Shown piece by piece: positions 24,665-35,792 of a stretch of 64,000 nucleotides of DNA. The translations under genes and the position numbers were made by a program. Source of the DNA: Vombatus ursinus (lineage: Eukaryota; Chordata; Mammalia; Diprotodontia; Vombatidae); assembly GCF_900497805.2 (NCBI RefSeq), contig NW_020954610.1, positions 33,061,426-33,125,425 on the forward strand, written 5' to 3'. Each line of letters opens with the position of its first letter. Position 1 is the first letter of the stretch. Under the pieces are notes generated by a model. That model had not been told where the DNA came from. It made no database searches and worked only from the letters and a program-made list of their open reading frames with translations.

Positions 24665-24870
24665 AGAAGAAGCATGGTATAATGGATAAAGTTTGGATCT
24701 TATAACTAGCAAGATCTAAGTTCACATCCTACCTCAGACATTTACTAGTTGTGTGATTCTAAGCATGTCATTTAACACTTCTCTAGCTCAAGCAACTCCT
24801 TGGAACTTGTCTACTAAATCGTGGATGAATTGTGATCTGTATCAGTAGAAGTAGTTCCAACATTGAAAGT
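24665..24870 (+). mobile_element. tRNA-derived SINE, diverged
   Basis: 'gcatggtataatggataaag' head, then 'tttactagttgtgtgattct' and 'catttaacacttctctagct'. The 3' half is poorly preserved. Confidence 0.6.
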
Positions 24871-25022
24871 TCTCCCATTCTGCCTGAATCAAAAATCTAT
24901 AACATTTATTATTACTATAAAGGATATGTTCATTGTTTTCACTTTTATTTTTATCCTCAGCTCACAGCATAGTGCCTGACATGTAATAGTAGTTGCTAAC
25001 TTGACCAAAAAAAGATAGGCTA

Positions 25023-25275
25023 GGGGCAGCTAGGTGTCACAGTGGATAGAGTGCTGGGCCTAGAGCCAGGAAGACTCATCTTCCTGAGTTCAAATGAGGC
25101 CTCAGATACTTACTAGCTGTGTGACCCTGGACAAGTCACTTAACCCTATTTGCCCCAGTTTCTTCATCTGTAAAATGAGTTAGAGAAGAAAATGGAAAGC
25201 CAATCCAGTATCTTTGCCAAGAAAACCACAAATGGGTTCGCAAAGAGTCAAAAATTATTGAACAATAACAATAAC
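25023..25275 (+). mobile_element. tRNA-derived SINE with RTE-type 3' tail, complete
   Basis: The best long SINE of the window: 'gggcagctaggtgtcacagt' head, B-box-like 'gagttcaaat', 'ctgtgtgaccctggacaagt', 'cagtatctttgccaagaaaa', and a tail 'cgcaaagagtcaaaaattat' leading to an 'aacaataacaataac' end. The tail resembles the 3' end of RTE/BovB LINEs, which presumably mobilised it. Confidence 0.85.
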
Positions 25276-25504
25276 ATACTATGTATCATTTCTCAATTTA
25301 GCAAATTAGAACTACCACTCTCATTAAAAAAAAAAGAAAGAAAAAGATAGGTTGAACATCAGTGATAACAACCCATGTACTATTATCCATGAAATATGAA
25401 AATAATCTGAAAAAAGTATCCAGCGTATTTGGGAGATTCTCTGTGAAAGATTTATAGAAAGCCATAGTCAAGAATTACTCAGGGTGAGAAAGCCTGGATG
25501 ATTT

Positions 25505-25655
25505 GTGCTCCTATTATACCTATTTTAAAGATAGAGGGATTAGGTGATTTGCTCAGGGTCACACAACTAATGATGATCAGAAGTGAAATTAGAACCCAGG
25601 CCTTCCAGACCTCATGCCCAGCCCTCTATCTAATGTACCCCACTGCCTCCAATGG
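25505..25655 (-). mobile_element. MIR/Mar-like SINE, inverted
   Basis: 'ggtgatttgctcagggtcac' and 'aatgatgatcagaagtgaaa', then 'gccttccagacctc'. An inverted SINE body. The stretch 25656-26400 holds no supported gene. Its part 26060-26400 looks like an unclassified repeat. Confidence 0.6.
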
Positions 25656-26404
25656 AACTGAAGTGTTACCCCATTCTCCACTTCCTGCTCCAGTGTGTAG
25701 TTATCCCTCCCTCAATTGCCTTTGTTGTGTGGGAGGGAGTACTATGCAATGGGACTGGGGAAAGGAGAGAAGGAATAACTAAGTAAAACATTTCTCTTCT
25801 AAATCCCCAAATATTGCTTCTCTGGTTTAGAGCAGCTAAAGAACTGGAAGAAGAATCACATTAATGAAAAGTATATCTACATGTAAAAGGATATATAAGA
25901 ACTAATTACAGTGTTATTCTGGCATTTTTCATTTTAAAGTACTGTGAAATGTCTATATAGGTATAGGTACAGGACTATTTAGGTACAGGTCTATTTAGGT
26001 ATTTATTTTACTTTGGTTAGGCAATTAGGGATAGGTTGATTATTGTCCAAAAAGGCTCTTTACCCATCTCCATGACAACAAGAATTATACTGACGTGAAT
26101 TTAGCCCCACCTCTGCAGTGGGAAGTTTGGGTGTGTCCTACTTGGGCACCAGGAGAGAAGGTGAGGCCTTAAAACTGAAAGTGGATTCACCTATAATGCC
26201 AAGGTAAGGTTGGCTGTTTCTACAGTGTTTGTTTTTGTCTTCCTCACACAGGGAGGGGCACCTGGCTATTTTAAACTTGTCTACTTACCTCAAGTTACTA
26301 TCTCATTAATTTGCTCTAAAGAGATTAAAACCCCCTCTGGCTTTCTGGCTTTGTTTTTTGGGAAACATCATTTTTGGCTCATAGAGCTCTCTGTTTCTTT
26401 TCTG

Positions 26405-26712
26405 TTTCTCTCTCCTCCCTCCTCCTTCCCTTTTCTCTTCCTATTTTTCCTCTCTCTCTTTCCTCTCTTTCCTTACATCTTCCCTTCTCTCTCTCTCTCT
26501 CTGTCTCTCTCTCTCTCTTATTGTCTCTCTGTCTTTATGCTCCTGGTGATTCTGTCTCTGCCTCTCATCTCTTTCTTTACTGTCTGTCTCACTTTCAATC
26601 TGTCTCTGTTTCTCTCTCTCTCTCTCTCTCCTCTCCTCTCTTCTCTCCTCTCTCTTTCTGTGTTTCCCTCGCCTTCCTTTCTGTCCTTTCTCTTTCTGTC
26701 CCTGTCTCCCCC
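26405..26712. repeat. Long CT-rich polypyrimidine tract
   Basis: About 300 bp, almost pure C/T on the plus strand with scattered TG. The 206- and 115-codon frames on the plus strand (Ser/Leu/Phe-rich) and the Arg/Glu-rich minus-strand frame are products of this composition, not genes. Confidence 0.93.
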
Positions 26713-26879
26713 AACCCCTGAAATGCAGGTAAAATTTCGCAAAGTATATTTCTCACTGAAGGAGAAAAAAAGATTTAAAATAAATTACTATACAGAAGCC
26801 GCAGAAAGAACATTAATTCTAATCTGTTAATGAGCAAGTGAAAAATAGGGGGGAGGGGAAAGTGCCTCTTTAAAAACCA

Positions 26880-27890
26880 ATTTTCAGAGGGTTCTGGGAA
26901 GATGACAGAGTAGGTCAGAAAACTTTCAGCTCTCCAAATTTCCACCACAAAAAAATGACAGAACATTTCCTCAGAACAGCAGAAATAAACATGGAGTAAA
27001 GCAGTTGTCCTAAGAATATTTGAGAAGACCCCAGGAAAGACCCAACCTCCACGGGCAGAGGTTTGGCCTGAGTGAAGTGTAAACACCTGCAGGCAGACTT
27101 TGCAGAATCAACAAACAACAAGCCCTGGGGGCTACTGAGTTAAGAGACAACTTCAGCCTTAGAAACTTTCAGTGTGGGGGTCTGATGACTGAGTAGGAAA
27201 AGACTGAAGGACCTTGCTCTGCTGAGGGACACCAAGCACAGCTGTGCAGACAAGACACATCCTGGCTGTGGCTGCAAGGAGAAGGAGCTACCACACACCT
27301 GGTGAGTTCAGTAGCAAGGGGCAAGGACCCTGTTGGCTGTGGGCACTTGCAGGAGAGCAAAGTCCCTGGTTTCAGTTCCCAGGCAGAGAGGAAAGCTGTA
27401 GTTTGTAGATACCAGAGGAACCTCAGGGAGCAAGATAATTTGTGGGACAGTGTGGCTGGGGGCCCTAGCTGTGACTAGCTGGGCCCCAAGAAAGACCTTA
27501 GAAAATAGCAGTAAGAATGACCTGAGTTTTGGGGCATCATTCCTCATACCTCAGGACTACAACTTGATTACACTAATAGCTGCAGTAATTAAATAAACAA
27601 ACAAATGAATAAATGAGTGAATGAGTGAGTGAATGAATGAATATAAGCAAAGGAGAAACCCAACCATAGACAGTTACCAGGGGATGGAGAAGATCTCAGT
27701 TCATATTCAGAAGAAGGTAATGGAGCTTTAAAAAAAAAGCCACTCCTTTTTCAAAGAGAAATGTCAAATGGCCTCAAGTACAAAAAGAGTTCTTGGAAGA
27801 ACTTTAAAAAAAATTTTTTTAATCAAATAAGAGAAATTAAGGAAAAATTAGAGAATGGGGGAGATGATCCAAGAAAATCAAGAAGGTAAG
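26880..27890 (+). mobile_element. L1 5' UTR and start of ORF1 only
   Basis: Starts 'gggttctgggaagatgacag', typical of an L1 5' end, continues through a GC-richer leader and reaches the A-rich ORF1 coiled-coil region ('gaaattaaggaaaaattaga' near 27832). Nothing of ORF2 or the 3' UTR follows. It is therefore 3'-truncated, unlike the usual 5' truncation, and probably a remnant of a later deletion. Confidence 0.65.
27598..27646. repeat. (AATG)n-like tetranucleotide repeat
   Basis: Runs of aaac, aatg and agtg tetramers inside the L1 leader. Confidence 0.85.
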
Positions 27891-27929
27891 ATATACATAT
27901 TCCTGGAGTTATATAAAGAAGTTTCTCTC

Positions 27930-28175
27930 CAGGTGTCACAGTCATTTAGAGTGCTGGACATAGAGTCAGAAAGATCTGAATTCAAATCCTACCTCACCTA
28001 TTTAATAGCTGTGTGACCTTGGACAAATCACTTATCCTCTATTTGCCTCTGTTTCCTGATATAACATCCAACTCCCAGAGTTGTTACGAGGATAAAATGA
28101 GATGATATTTGCAAAACATTTGGTAAAACAAAGTTCTATATAAATGCTAGCTATTGTTATTATTACCTCCAGGAT
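27930..28175 (+). mobile_element. MIR/THER-type SINE
   Basis: 'caggtgtcacagtcatttag' head, 'ctgaattcaaatcctacctc', 'ctgtgtgaccttggacaaat', and the MIR tail 'gaggataaaatgagatgata' to 'aatgctagctattgttatta'. Near full length. The region 28176-28974 has no supported feature. Confidence 0.8.
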
Positions 28176-28974
28176 AGTATAACAATGTTGCTTACCAATC
28201 ATGGTTACAAACATAGTTTCTTGTACCAAATTATGTTGCTTATTCCTGGAGGAAGGATGAATTGAGTCTAATATACCATCTTTTAAGTCCTAAATTTATC
28301 TCCTAATTATATCCACTGAAGTAATGAAAAATGTAGCTTTAGATACTAACCATATTATGCAACTGCCCAAAGGCTGAAGTATTATTTGGCTTTATGCAGT
28401 TTTTTTTTTATTTCTAAGATTATTCCATTATTGTACTTAAAATCTAAGTACCATGTTAACATATTAAGATATGGTTCCTACTTCTTGAGAGACAGTCTAT
28501 AAAGCCCTAACTGAATATGTGGGAACATCTGAATAATTGGAAATTATTCACTTCTTTTAATGACCTTAATCTTTTCCCTTAAACAAAGGCCCATATTTGT
28601 AACACCAGTCTTCTAATAATATTTTATGGCTGTAAAGTTCAGAAGCAGAGTATCCAGAGAATTTAAATTTCAGATCACCAAAAGGGTAATGGATAGGTGC
28701 GTGGTAGATTAAATAAAAAAACAAAAAACTACAGTATATTACCATCTAGGAATTGTACAGGAGAAGTAGTATAAAAGCTATCATCATAGAAATGTACAAT
28801 GGAAAATAATCAAATAGTGAGAGTGGTAAAAGACCCTTTAACACGAACTCCACTAGAACTCACACAAGGTCAAGAGAATTAGAGGAAAATATCTAGTATG
28901 TCAGGCAAACCCCATGAGAATGATATATGGGAGAATATGAACAAGTTTCACACAGGATGGGATAGCCTGATAAG

Positions 28975-29245
28975 TTATAATAATAGCTAACATTTATATA
29001 GCACTTTCTATGTGCCAGGCATTGTGCTAAACACTTCACAATTCTTATCTCTTTGATTCTCACAATAACACTGGGAGGTAGATGCTGTTATTATCTCCAT
29101 TTACAGGTGAAGAAACTGAAGAAAAAGAGGTGAAGTGAATTGCCCACGGTCACATAGCTAGTAAGTATCTGAGGCTGGATTTGAACTCAGGTCTTCTTGA
29201 TTCCAGCCCTAGTGATCTATACACTGTGCCTCCTAACTGGCTCTA
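28975..29245 (-). mobile_element. MIR/THER-type SINE, inverted
   Basis: 'ctaacatttatatagcactt', 'gtgccaggcattgtgctaaa', 'tatctccatttacaggtgaa', 'ctagtaagtatctgaggctg', 'tttgaactcaggtcttcttg'. Near full-length inverted copy. From 29246 to 30715 I see no gene or clear repeat. Confidence 0.85.
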
Positions 29246-30719
29246 TAATTTTATAATCTAAAAAAAATTAGGAAATACTCATATCAATAAGATCACATAT
29301 CCATCAAAGTATCAGAGTATATATTGAGACCTAACATGTTAGATATAGGGCAGCAGTACAGGTAGACTGGGATGTATACAAATGTTTGAAATTTTTGGTT
29401 GGCCTAATCCATTATAAACTAGACAGAATGTTTTGTGATTGTAGAACCTTGGCCATGGAAAATCAAGCTAATCAAATCTTTCAGTTATTTTGATTATGCT
29501 GAACACATGTGAAGGCAATCTGAGTATGTGTACATCTATGTACATGCTTACATATGTGTGCAGAAACATGTGCATCTATTTATAACAAGTAGCTGTTCAA
29601 ATTGAAGTTTGCTTACAGGATCAATGTACTATGAGGACCAAATTGGGAATTCTAGAACACATGATAGGGGTGGTGCTATAACAAAAGAAAATGTGGGGTT
29701 TTCTAGTTATAAAGAACTTTTGAAGTATATTTAGAATATACATACTTTATGATAAAAAAAATCATTCAGGTTTTGTTCTTTGTTAACCTTATTGTAAATT
29801 TTCTCATAACACTAAACTCTATCACCCTCTTCTCCCCTCTACCTCCTACCCCCCCCAAAAAAAAGAAAATTGAGAGGAAACTAAGGAATATATGGGAGGT
29901 TCCCCAGATTGGTAGTCAAAATAAGCAGTTTCTACTCTTTGCACTAGCACTGTATTACTTTGGTCATGATATTTCTTCCCATTCCAAATCTAAAACTGGA
30001 CTAACAATCACTATTACCTAACTGAGACTCATTAATATGAGCAGAAAAGCAAAATGTAAATTAATCCTTGGGATTAAGTTAGGTAGGGTTTTTTCCTTAA
30101 GTTTTACCTTATATGGTTAGAGTATGTGATTTATTATTAATCACTTCAAAAAATATTCTAGTGGCCCCACAGCAATAAAACACAGTAGCCAAAGATGATA
30201 TCCATTGCATTAAGAGGAAATGGACAAAAAGAGTTGGGTTGCTGAAAAAGGCATTTATATATTAGCGACAGAGAATAACCTGAACAAAATGTTGGAGTCA
30301 AGAAGAGACAGATGAGAGGGAAAGGAGACACAAGTACAAAGAAATAATGAGAGAGATAGTAAATCTGTTACAGATCATAGATTATATACATACTACCCTT
30401 TCTTGCAAAGATGCTGTTGTTGAATTCAATCACAATTGATCAAGTCATTAAAAGGTTGCATTTGACAAATCAGTTATTAGAAGTTAAAAAAAGGCAAAAC
30501 AATTTTATGAACAGAAATTATAAGTGTACACTTGACTCCCATATAGATGAATATGAAGAAAAAATAAATGAAATTACACCTTTAAAGTCTGCAAAGCAGG
30601 TACTGAGATGCATGTAAGACCACCCTGAGAAGAGTCTAATGAAGTTGCTGTCCGTGGTACTAATGTTTCAAGCATTTGTGGCGCTAAGCATGTTTTCCCA
30701 ATAATTGGCATGGGGAAAA

Positions 30720-30905
30720 TCATAAGATTTAAAGCTGGAAGAGACCTTAAAAATAATCCAGTCCCTCATCCCTTGTTTTACAAATGAGAGACCTGATTTT
30801 CAGAGAGTTGAAATTATTTGCCCAACAGAAAATACCAGAGACAGGTTTTAAAATTCAGTTCCCTAACTTCAAATGGAATGGTTTTCCCACTCTGATACAC
30901 TACCT
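30720..30905 (-). mobile_element. Mar/MIR-like SINE, inverted
   Basis: 'atttaaagctggaagagacc' is the reversed tail seen in many copies here; 'cagagagttgaaattatttg' follows and the head is degraded. Confidence 0.7.
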
Positions 30906-31004
30906 CTTAGAAAAAATATCTCAACCACATTGATGTCTTTGCCTGTTTTTTTCTTACTCCCCAAATTTGACCTCATAGTCCTCATTTCTCCCAAACACTT
31001 CCTA

Positions 31005-31225
31005 GAGTAATAGCTCACATTTACGTAGACCTTTATTGTTCATATAAAACAATTTCATATCCATTGTCTTACCTGATCCTCACAATAACTCTGTGAAGAA
31101 GGCAAGAAAATAAAAGGAATTGAGACTTTACAACTGTAACTCACCCAAGGTCATGCAGCTAGACAAAACTAGTCAAGGAATCCAGCTTTTCTTACTCCCT
31201 TTACACTGTCATACTTCCTTTCAAA
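31005..31225 (-). mobile_element. MIR-type SINE, inverted
   Basis: 'aatagctcacatttacgtag', 'tgatcctcacaataactctg', 'cacccaaggtcatgcagcta'. Diverged inverted MIR. Confidence 0.7.
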
Positions 31226-31504
31226 GCAAAATCTTTACATTGGTGTCCCTACATGAGGAAAGTATATTGTGACAATTCAACCTAGATCATTTATTCCCAG
31301 CTCTTTTTATTTTGTTTGCATGGTCCATAGAAAACTAAGGCCTAGATTAAAATCCCAGTTACAAGGAAATAGCAGCCTTAATGGTCACATTAGTACTACT
31401 GGGGTTCATTAGATGGGATGTCCCAGCAGCAAACTTTAAATCAGCAGCATTAAAATCTTGGTTTCCTCAAGAGAAAAAAGAAACAGCAAAGAAGAGAGTG
31501 AAGA

Positions 31505-31590
31505 GGAGGATTATAGATTTAGAGCTAGAAAGTGTTTCAGAGGTCATCTGGTCCAATCACTTCATTTTATGAAAAGAAAATGATTAAGTA
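31505..31590 (-). mobile_element. SINE tail fragment, inverted
   Basis: 'atagatttagagctagaaag', 'aggtcatctggtccaatcac'. Only the 3' portion remains. 31591-32569 looks unique, with no supported gene. Confidence 0.6.
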
Positions 31591-32878
31591 TTTTACATTC
31601 ATGTGAGTTGCAAGAAAGAAATTCTGACAAATACCCAGTTTCTGTGTCTTAATCCCATGAAAACAATCAACTTGTCTTTTAAATCTTCTCAGTCAACACT
31701 GAAGAAGTTGTCCTCTTCAGTACACTTAACTACATTGTCATTACAAGCCAAAGCTCTCCAGATGGCCCACCCATAAGTATATTCACTATTATATTTCTTC
31801 AGAAAAATGAAATTTTGATCCCAGGTAGCCATAACCTATCATTATCTTCCTATCCTAACTGCACAGACAGTATTTTAAAAAAATATTTTAGGTAATGCAT
31901 ACATTTATGTAACACTAAACCTAATGAGCTTGGAACTGGGAGATGACTGCCATATATACTGGTTCAAAAAAAAAAAAAAAAGTCCTACCAAACACTTGGC
32001 CTTTATACTCACAGCAAATGAAAGACTGCTCAGCTGTTTCATGACAGCACCACACCCTGCTTTATTTTTATGGCTATATGTTTAATTATAATTGCATAAA
32101 TTCCCCTGACAATAAAAATTTAATTGCTTGCCAAAATGGTGGGTTTAAATAGGTGAAAGTGGAAACAAGGAAACATTGAGTGAACACATTGAAATTCTAC
32201 GGTCCAAGATTTCTTTTCATAAAAATATTCTTCTTCTTAGGCTGCATTTTCTTTTTTTAATGCATTATATCCACCTAGTTGTATCCATACTTCAAAGTAA
32301 AAACACATACACATACAAAACAGGACACTCAAGATTTTTCAGTGTTTCTGGCTGCCAGACACGCTCAAATGAGAAAGCTTCTTCACTTGATGCAAGACTT
32401 GGTTTCAGGAAAGCCTTTGAAATGCCAAGTCCTTCCTGAAGAGGGTTTGTCCAGCATGACAGGTGCAGAACTGTCACCAATTGGTCTTCTACAAAAGGGA
32501 GAACTCCCGGAAAGGAGGAATTTAAACGTATATTGCAAATATCTCACTAAACTTTCAGCAGAAAAATCCGTCGTTTAAACCACAGAGTGGCGCCAGCGGA
32601 GCGAATCCCAGGAACTAGGTTTAAGAGTAAAGCTGCTGACTGAGACTGATACAACAAAAGCAATCGAGCTGGCCTGCTGTTTTCTCTTAAGAAAGAAGGG
32701 AGCGACTATGACTACTTGAAGATGGGGGGAGTGGAAGGGGAGGTGTTTCTGCAAGTATTTCCAAAGTCTTTGGGTTCCTGCCTTGCATTTGGAATACGAA
32801 CTTTGGGCGGAATGTTCATGGGAGCACTAAGCTACAGTCTGTTCTTGGGTCTGGGTGGTCCACCTGAATCGATTTGCG

Positions 32879-32888
32879 GCGCATGCGC
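32879..32888. promoter_or_regulatory. NRF1-type site
   Basis: Perfect palindrome gcgcatgcgc, the consensus core for nuclear respiratory factor 1. It lies 621 bp upstream of the CDKN2B start codon in the CpG-rich region, which is typical for TATA-less promoters. Confidence 0.6.
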
Positions 32889-32948
32889 CTCAGCATCCAC
32901 CCCAGCCCTCCCCTTCTCGAGAGTGTGGTCGCTCCTAATTGTCTGTTG

Positions 32949-32958
32949 TGATGTCATC
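32949..32958. promoter_or_regulatory. CRE/ATF-like site
   Basis: tgatgtcatc differs from the palindromic CRE tgacgtca at the central CpG. ATF/CREB or AP-1 binding is possible but not demonstrated. Confidence 0.35.
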
Positions 32959-33315
32959 GGCTGCCGGGTGAAAAGACAGGCAAGTTAGAACAAGTTCAGC
33001 GCTAGCCTGGAGCGGAGGTGGAGCCATAGGGGGGTGGGGAGAGTCGGGCACTGTCCCAGCTGGAGAGAGAAAATAATTTCACTCTCCCAGACGCGGATTC
33101 CCATTACTGCAACTAGGCAGAGGTGGGAAAGGTTTTTTTTTTGCTTCGGCACTGCCCAGGTGCTCCTGAGTACTGGAACCCCTTTTATTAGCAGAAGCGA
33201 GGAAAACTTTCGCTTATTAGATTCACCCCAGAGTCCTCATGGGGGTGGAAATTCCAGCAATTAGCTAATACTCTGGACTGCGAAACCACGGGTCACTGAG
33301 GTGGAAAAGGGATTT

Positions 33316-33332
33316 GGGGGGGGGGGGGGGGG
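33316..33332 (+). repeat. Run of 17 G in the CDKN2B leader
   Basis: Seventeen consecutive G, 177 bp before the CDKN2B start codon. If transcribed it could form a G-quadruplex in the 5' UTR. Homopolymer length is error-prone in assemblies. Confidence 0.9.
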
Positions 33333-33508
33333 AAGCCCAGCTATCAGCTTTGAGACTCAGTGCAAGAAGACCGCAGGAATAAAAGAAGGGGTGAAGCAAC
33401 CCTCTCCAGGAAGGAGCAAAGGCCCTGGAGTGAAGAAGGGAAGGAGGAAAGAGAAGTCTACAGAGTGAACCTTGCAGTATCCAGTCGAGACAATTCACGG
33501 GTTCTGAA

Positions 33509-33667
33509 ATGACAGAAAAATCAGAAGAGGAAAGGGGTATTCGCCTCGACAGCTATCTCGACCTGACAAGTGTCGCTGCCCGAGGGCAAGTAGAACGGTT
33601 GCAGGAGCTCCTGGCAGCTGGAGCAGATCCCAACGGAGTCAATCGCTTTGGGAGGCGGCCCATCCAG
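33509..33667 (+). CDS. CDKN2B: CDKN2B (p15INK4b) exon 1
   Basis: Encodes the first 53 residues, starting [10 protein letters not shown] and ending in the INK4 signature '[16 protein letters not shown]', which matches human p15 closely. p15 binds CDK4 and CDK6 in cytoplasm and nucleus, blocks cyclin D activation and causes G1 arrest through RB. This exon holds ankyrin repeat 1 ('[20 protein letters not shown]', residues about 26-45) and the start of repeat 2. The ATG at 33509 has G at -3 and A at +4 and is followed directly by the conserved frame. The exon ends in CAG at 33667 before GTACCT, a phase-0 donor at the same place as in human CDKN2B and CDKN2A exon 1-alpha. The N-terminal 20 residues are unlike human, as usual in this family. 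The 'GVNRFGRR' string is p15-like rather than p16-like, and the C-terminus in exon 2 confirms this. Confidence 0.96.
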
Positions 33668-35686
33668 GTACCTGGGGCCATACTGGATGGTCGGTAGAGG
33701 GCGGGAGAGTAGCAGGAGCTTGGCCTTGGGATGGTTTCGTGAAATACGCGGTACGTGGGGCCAGAGAAGTCGGGTGCTGCAACCTTTGCCCGGCCGGGTA
33801 CTAGTGCTTTGCCTGTAAGATCCGATGAAACGCATTATTAAGAGAAATGAATTTTTTAAAAATATCTGGATAGTACACATAATGCACCACATGACTTTTT
33901 TAAATAGCTAAAAAAAAAATATCCAAGATGTCCTCTTCCCTTCCCTTCTCCCATTCTGAAAGCTCTTTGTGGATTTGCTTTGGGCCATTTTTTTGTTTGT
34001 TTGTTTGTTTATTGACTTTTACTGATAACACACACCGGCTGGAAAGTAAATGAACAGTTCCTCAATTCAGAAGGTATGCAAGTATTTCTACTTCACAAAA
34101 AATAATCAGGAATACTAATACTAGTTTTCAATTAAAAAAAAAGTTAATGGGGCGTTTATATACGGGTATGTTATATGACAGAATCGGGAAAATAAATTAT
34201 GCTACCGAGATTTTTATCGGTATTACATACAGCAGGGAGGGTTGTAGAGACTGCATGCTTATTTGAGCGATTATTATGTTTTCAGACACATTACATTTGA
34301 AAAGATTTTAAATGTAGGTCGAGCCTTGTAATGAAAGTACTGCATGCTCACCTATTTTTTATACTCATTATTCGTTAACACTACCCCGCCTTCCCCCCAG
34401 ACTTTAAAACGGCATTGAGATAGAAAACACCTTCAAAGAAAGCTTATTTCAACAATAACTTTTTTTTAAAAAAAATCATTCCTACTTTTTCGTCAGTATC
34501 CCTGTGAAAACATTTTGTCTATAGAGGAGCAAACAATTACATGCGTTCCCCTCCCCAATACTTGGAGTCAAAGAAAGTAGTCCGTTTCATTATTGTCTTT
34601 TACTGTACTATACTGATTTAAAACTGCCGATTTTAAAAAAAAGTTATCATTCCCTTCATATGTATTTTATAATATACATATAACAGAAGGGCAATAGAAA
34701 TACTTTTTTGTGTGTTCTTTAAAATCTTAAAATGTTATCAGAATTTTTATTGCATGCTTATACTATATGATTCTGTTGAAAAACCAGTTTTTCCTTTCCA
34801 GTTCTCCTTAATTATTATGCCCTTTCTGCTTCAAAGTATTTCTACTATAACTTTGAATGGTAGAAGCTAGTTTCATATGTGTGTGCACGTGTAGGTATGT
34901 ATGTGCGTTTATGTATGTGTGTATATGTACACATACATATAGATACATAAGTGTGTATGCTAGAACTCAAGTTCTTTAATTGTCACTTAAACATATTTGT
35001 TTCCATTTCACCTGACTCCACTTCAAAAAAAAAAAAACCCAACCCACATTATTCTCCATTTGGAAAGTTCCTCTTATAAGGAGTTTATTCTATAAGTCAC
35101 TTTAAAAATATTTCTGTTTAAAAACTGGAATTGGTCAATCTTTATATAGATGTGTATGGGGGGGGTTGCTGGTAATCTAAAGGATTTTACTGCTAATACT
35201 CCAACTTTCTTTTATAATAACTAAATGACACTATTTTTACAGGGCAAAAATACTCTTTGGACATGTATATAACATGTATAACATGTTATACATATGCATG
35301 TATCTTTTACATGTATCGTTCCCAATATGAAATTTAATTTAAACACTAATTGTTTAAAACTTTCATGTTCAAATCATGGTTTTCATCTTTTAAAAAAACT
35401 GTCAAATTCTGTTTTATAAAATTTTGTAATTGTAAGAAATTAGTAGTTTATCATTTCCTGACTAAAACTTCATCATTTTCTAGAAAAGGTTGCTGTACTA
35501 GTTTATCATTATTTGAAATGGGGGGTGGGGTGGGAAATGATGTATAAAGTTGACAGCTGAGAAATTTATTTTAAGTTATTTTCATATGTGGATTTACATA
35601 AAATAGACAAATATATACTACTACTATGAAAAATAATTTATGAAAAAATTTCCAGGCAAATAGCAAATTTGTAATCGTGTGTGTAT

Positions 35687-35724
<38 letters not shown>

Positions 35725-35792
35725 ACATATCTCCACTGGCATAAGTTAGACATTCACATCACCTCATTGACCACACTCCAATTATCTTCTAG
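33668..35792 (+). other. CDKN2B: CDKN2B intron 1
   Basis: 2125 bp, GT (33668) to AG (35791-35792), with a short pyrimidine-rich stretch before the acceptor ('attatcttctag'). AT-rich, with GT-rich repeats near 34880-34950 and a (TG)n at 35676-35722. No L1 and no recognisable SINE, unlike the flanking intergenic DNA. The human intron is of similar kilobase scale. Confidence 0.9.
35676..35722. repeat. (TG)n microsatellite in CDKN2B intron
   Basis: About 22 TG units with a TATG interruption near the start, ending about 70 bp before the exon 2 acceptor. Confidence 0.93.

Larger units (their letters stand above)
32570..33508 (+). promoter_or_regulatory. CDKN2B: CDKN2B promoter and 5' leader, CpG-enriched
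   Basis: GC content and CpG frequency rise sharply compared with the AT-rich flanks and stay high into exon 1, as expected for the CDKN2B promoter. No TATA box is obvious. Visible elements include an NRF1-type palindrome (32879-32888), a CRE/ATF-like tgatgtcatc (32949-32958) and a 17-G run (33316-33332). The transcription start cannot be placed from sequence alone, so the promoter and 5' UTR are not separated. In eutherians this promoter answers to TGF-beta through SMAD, FOXO and SP1; that is family knowledge, not seen here. Confidence 0.65.

Noticed and set aside
26210-26830. 206-codon open frame on the + strand
   Set aside because: Its Ser/Leu/Phe-rich product comes from the CT-rich tract; overlapping frames on both strands are equally long for the same reason.
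32716-32988. 90-codon + frame upstream of CDKN2B
   Set aside because: In the promoter, hydrophobic but with no recognisable domain. A real upstream ORF is possible but not supported.
33521-33892. 123-codon minus-strand frame antisense to CDKN2B exon 1
   Set aside because: It extends into the intron, has no family resemblance, and is a shadow of the GC-rich exon.
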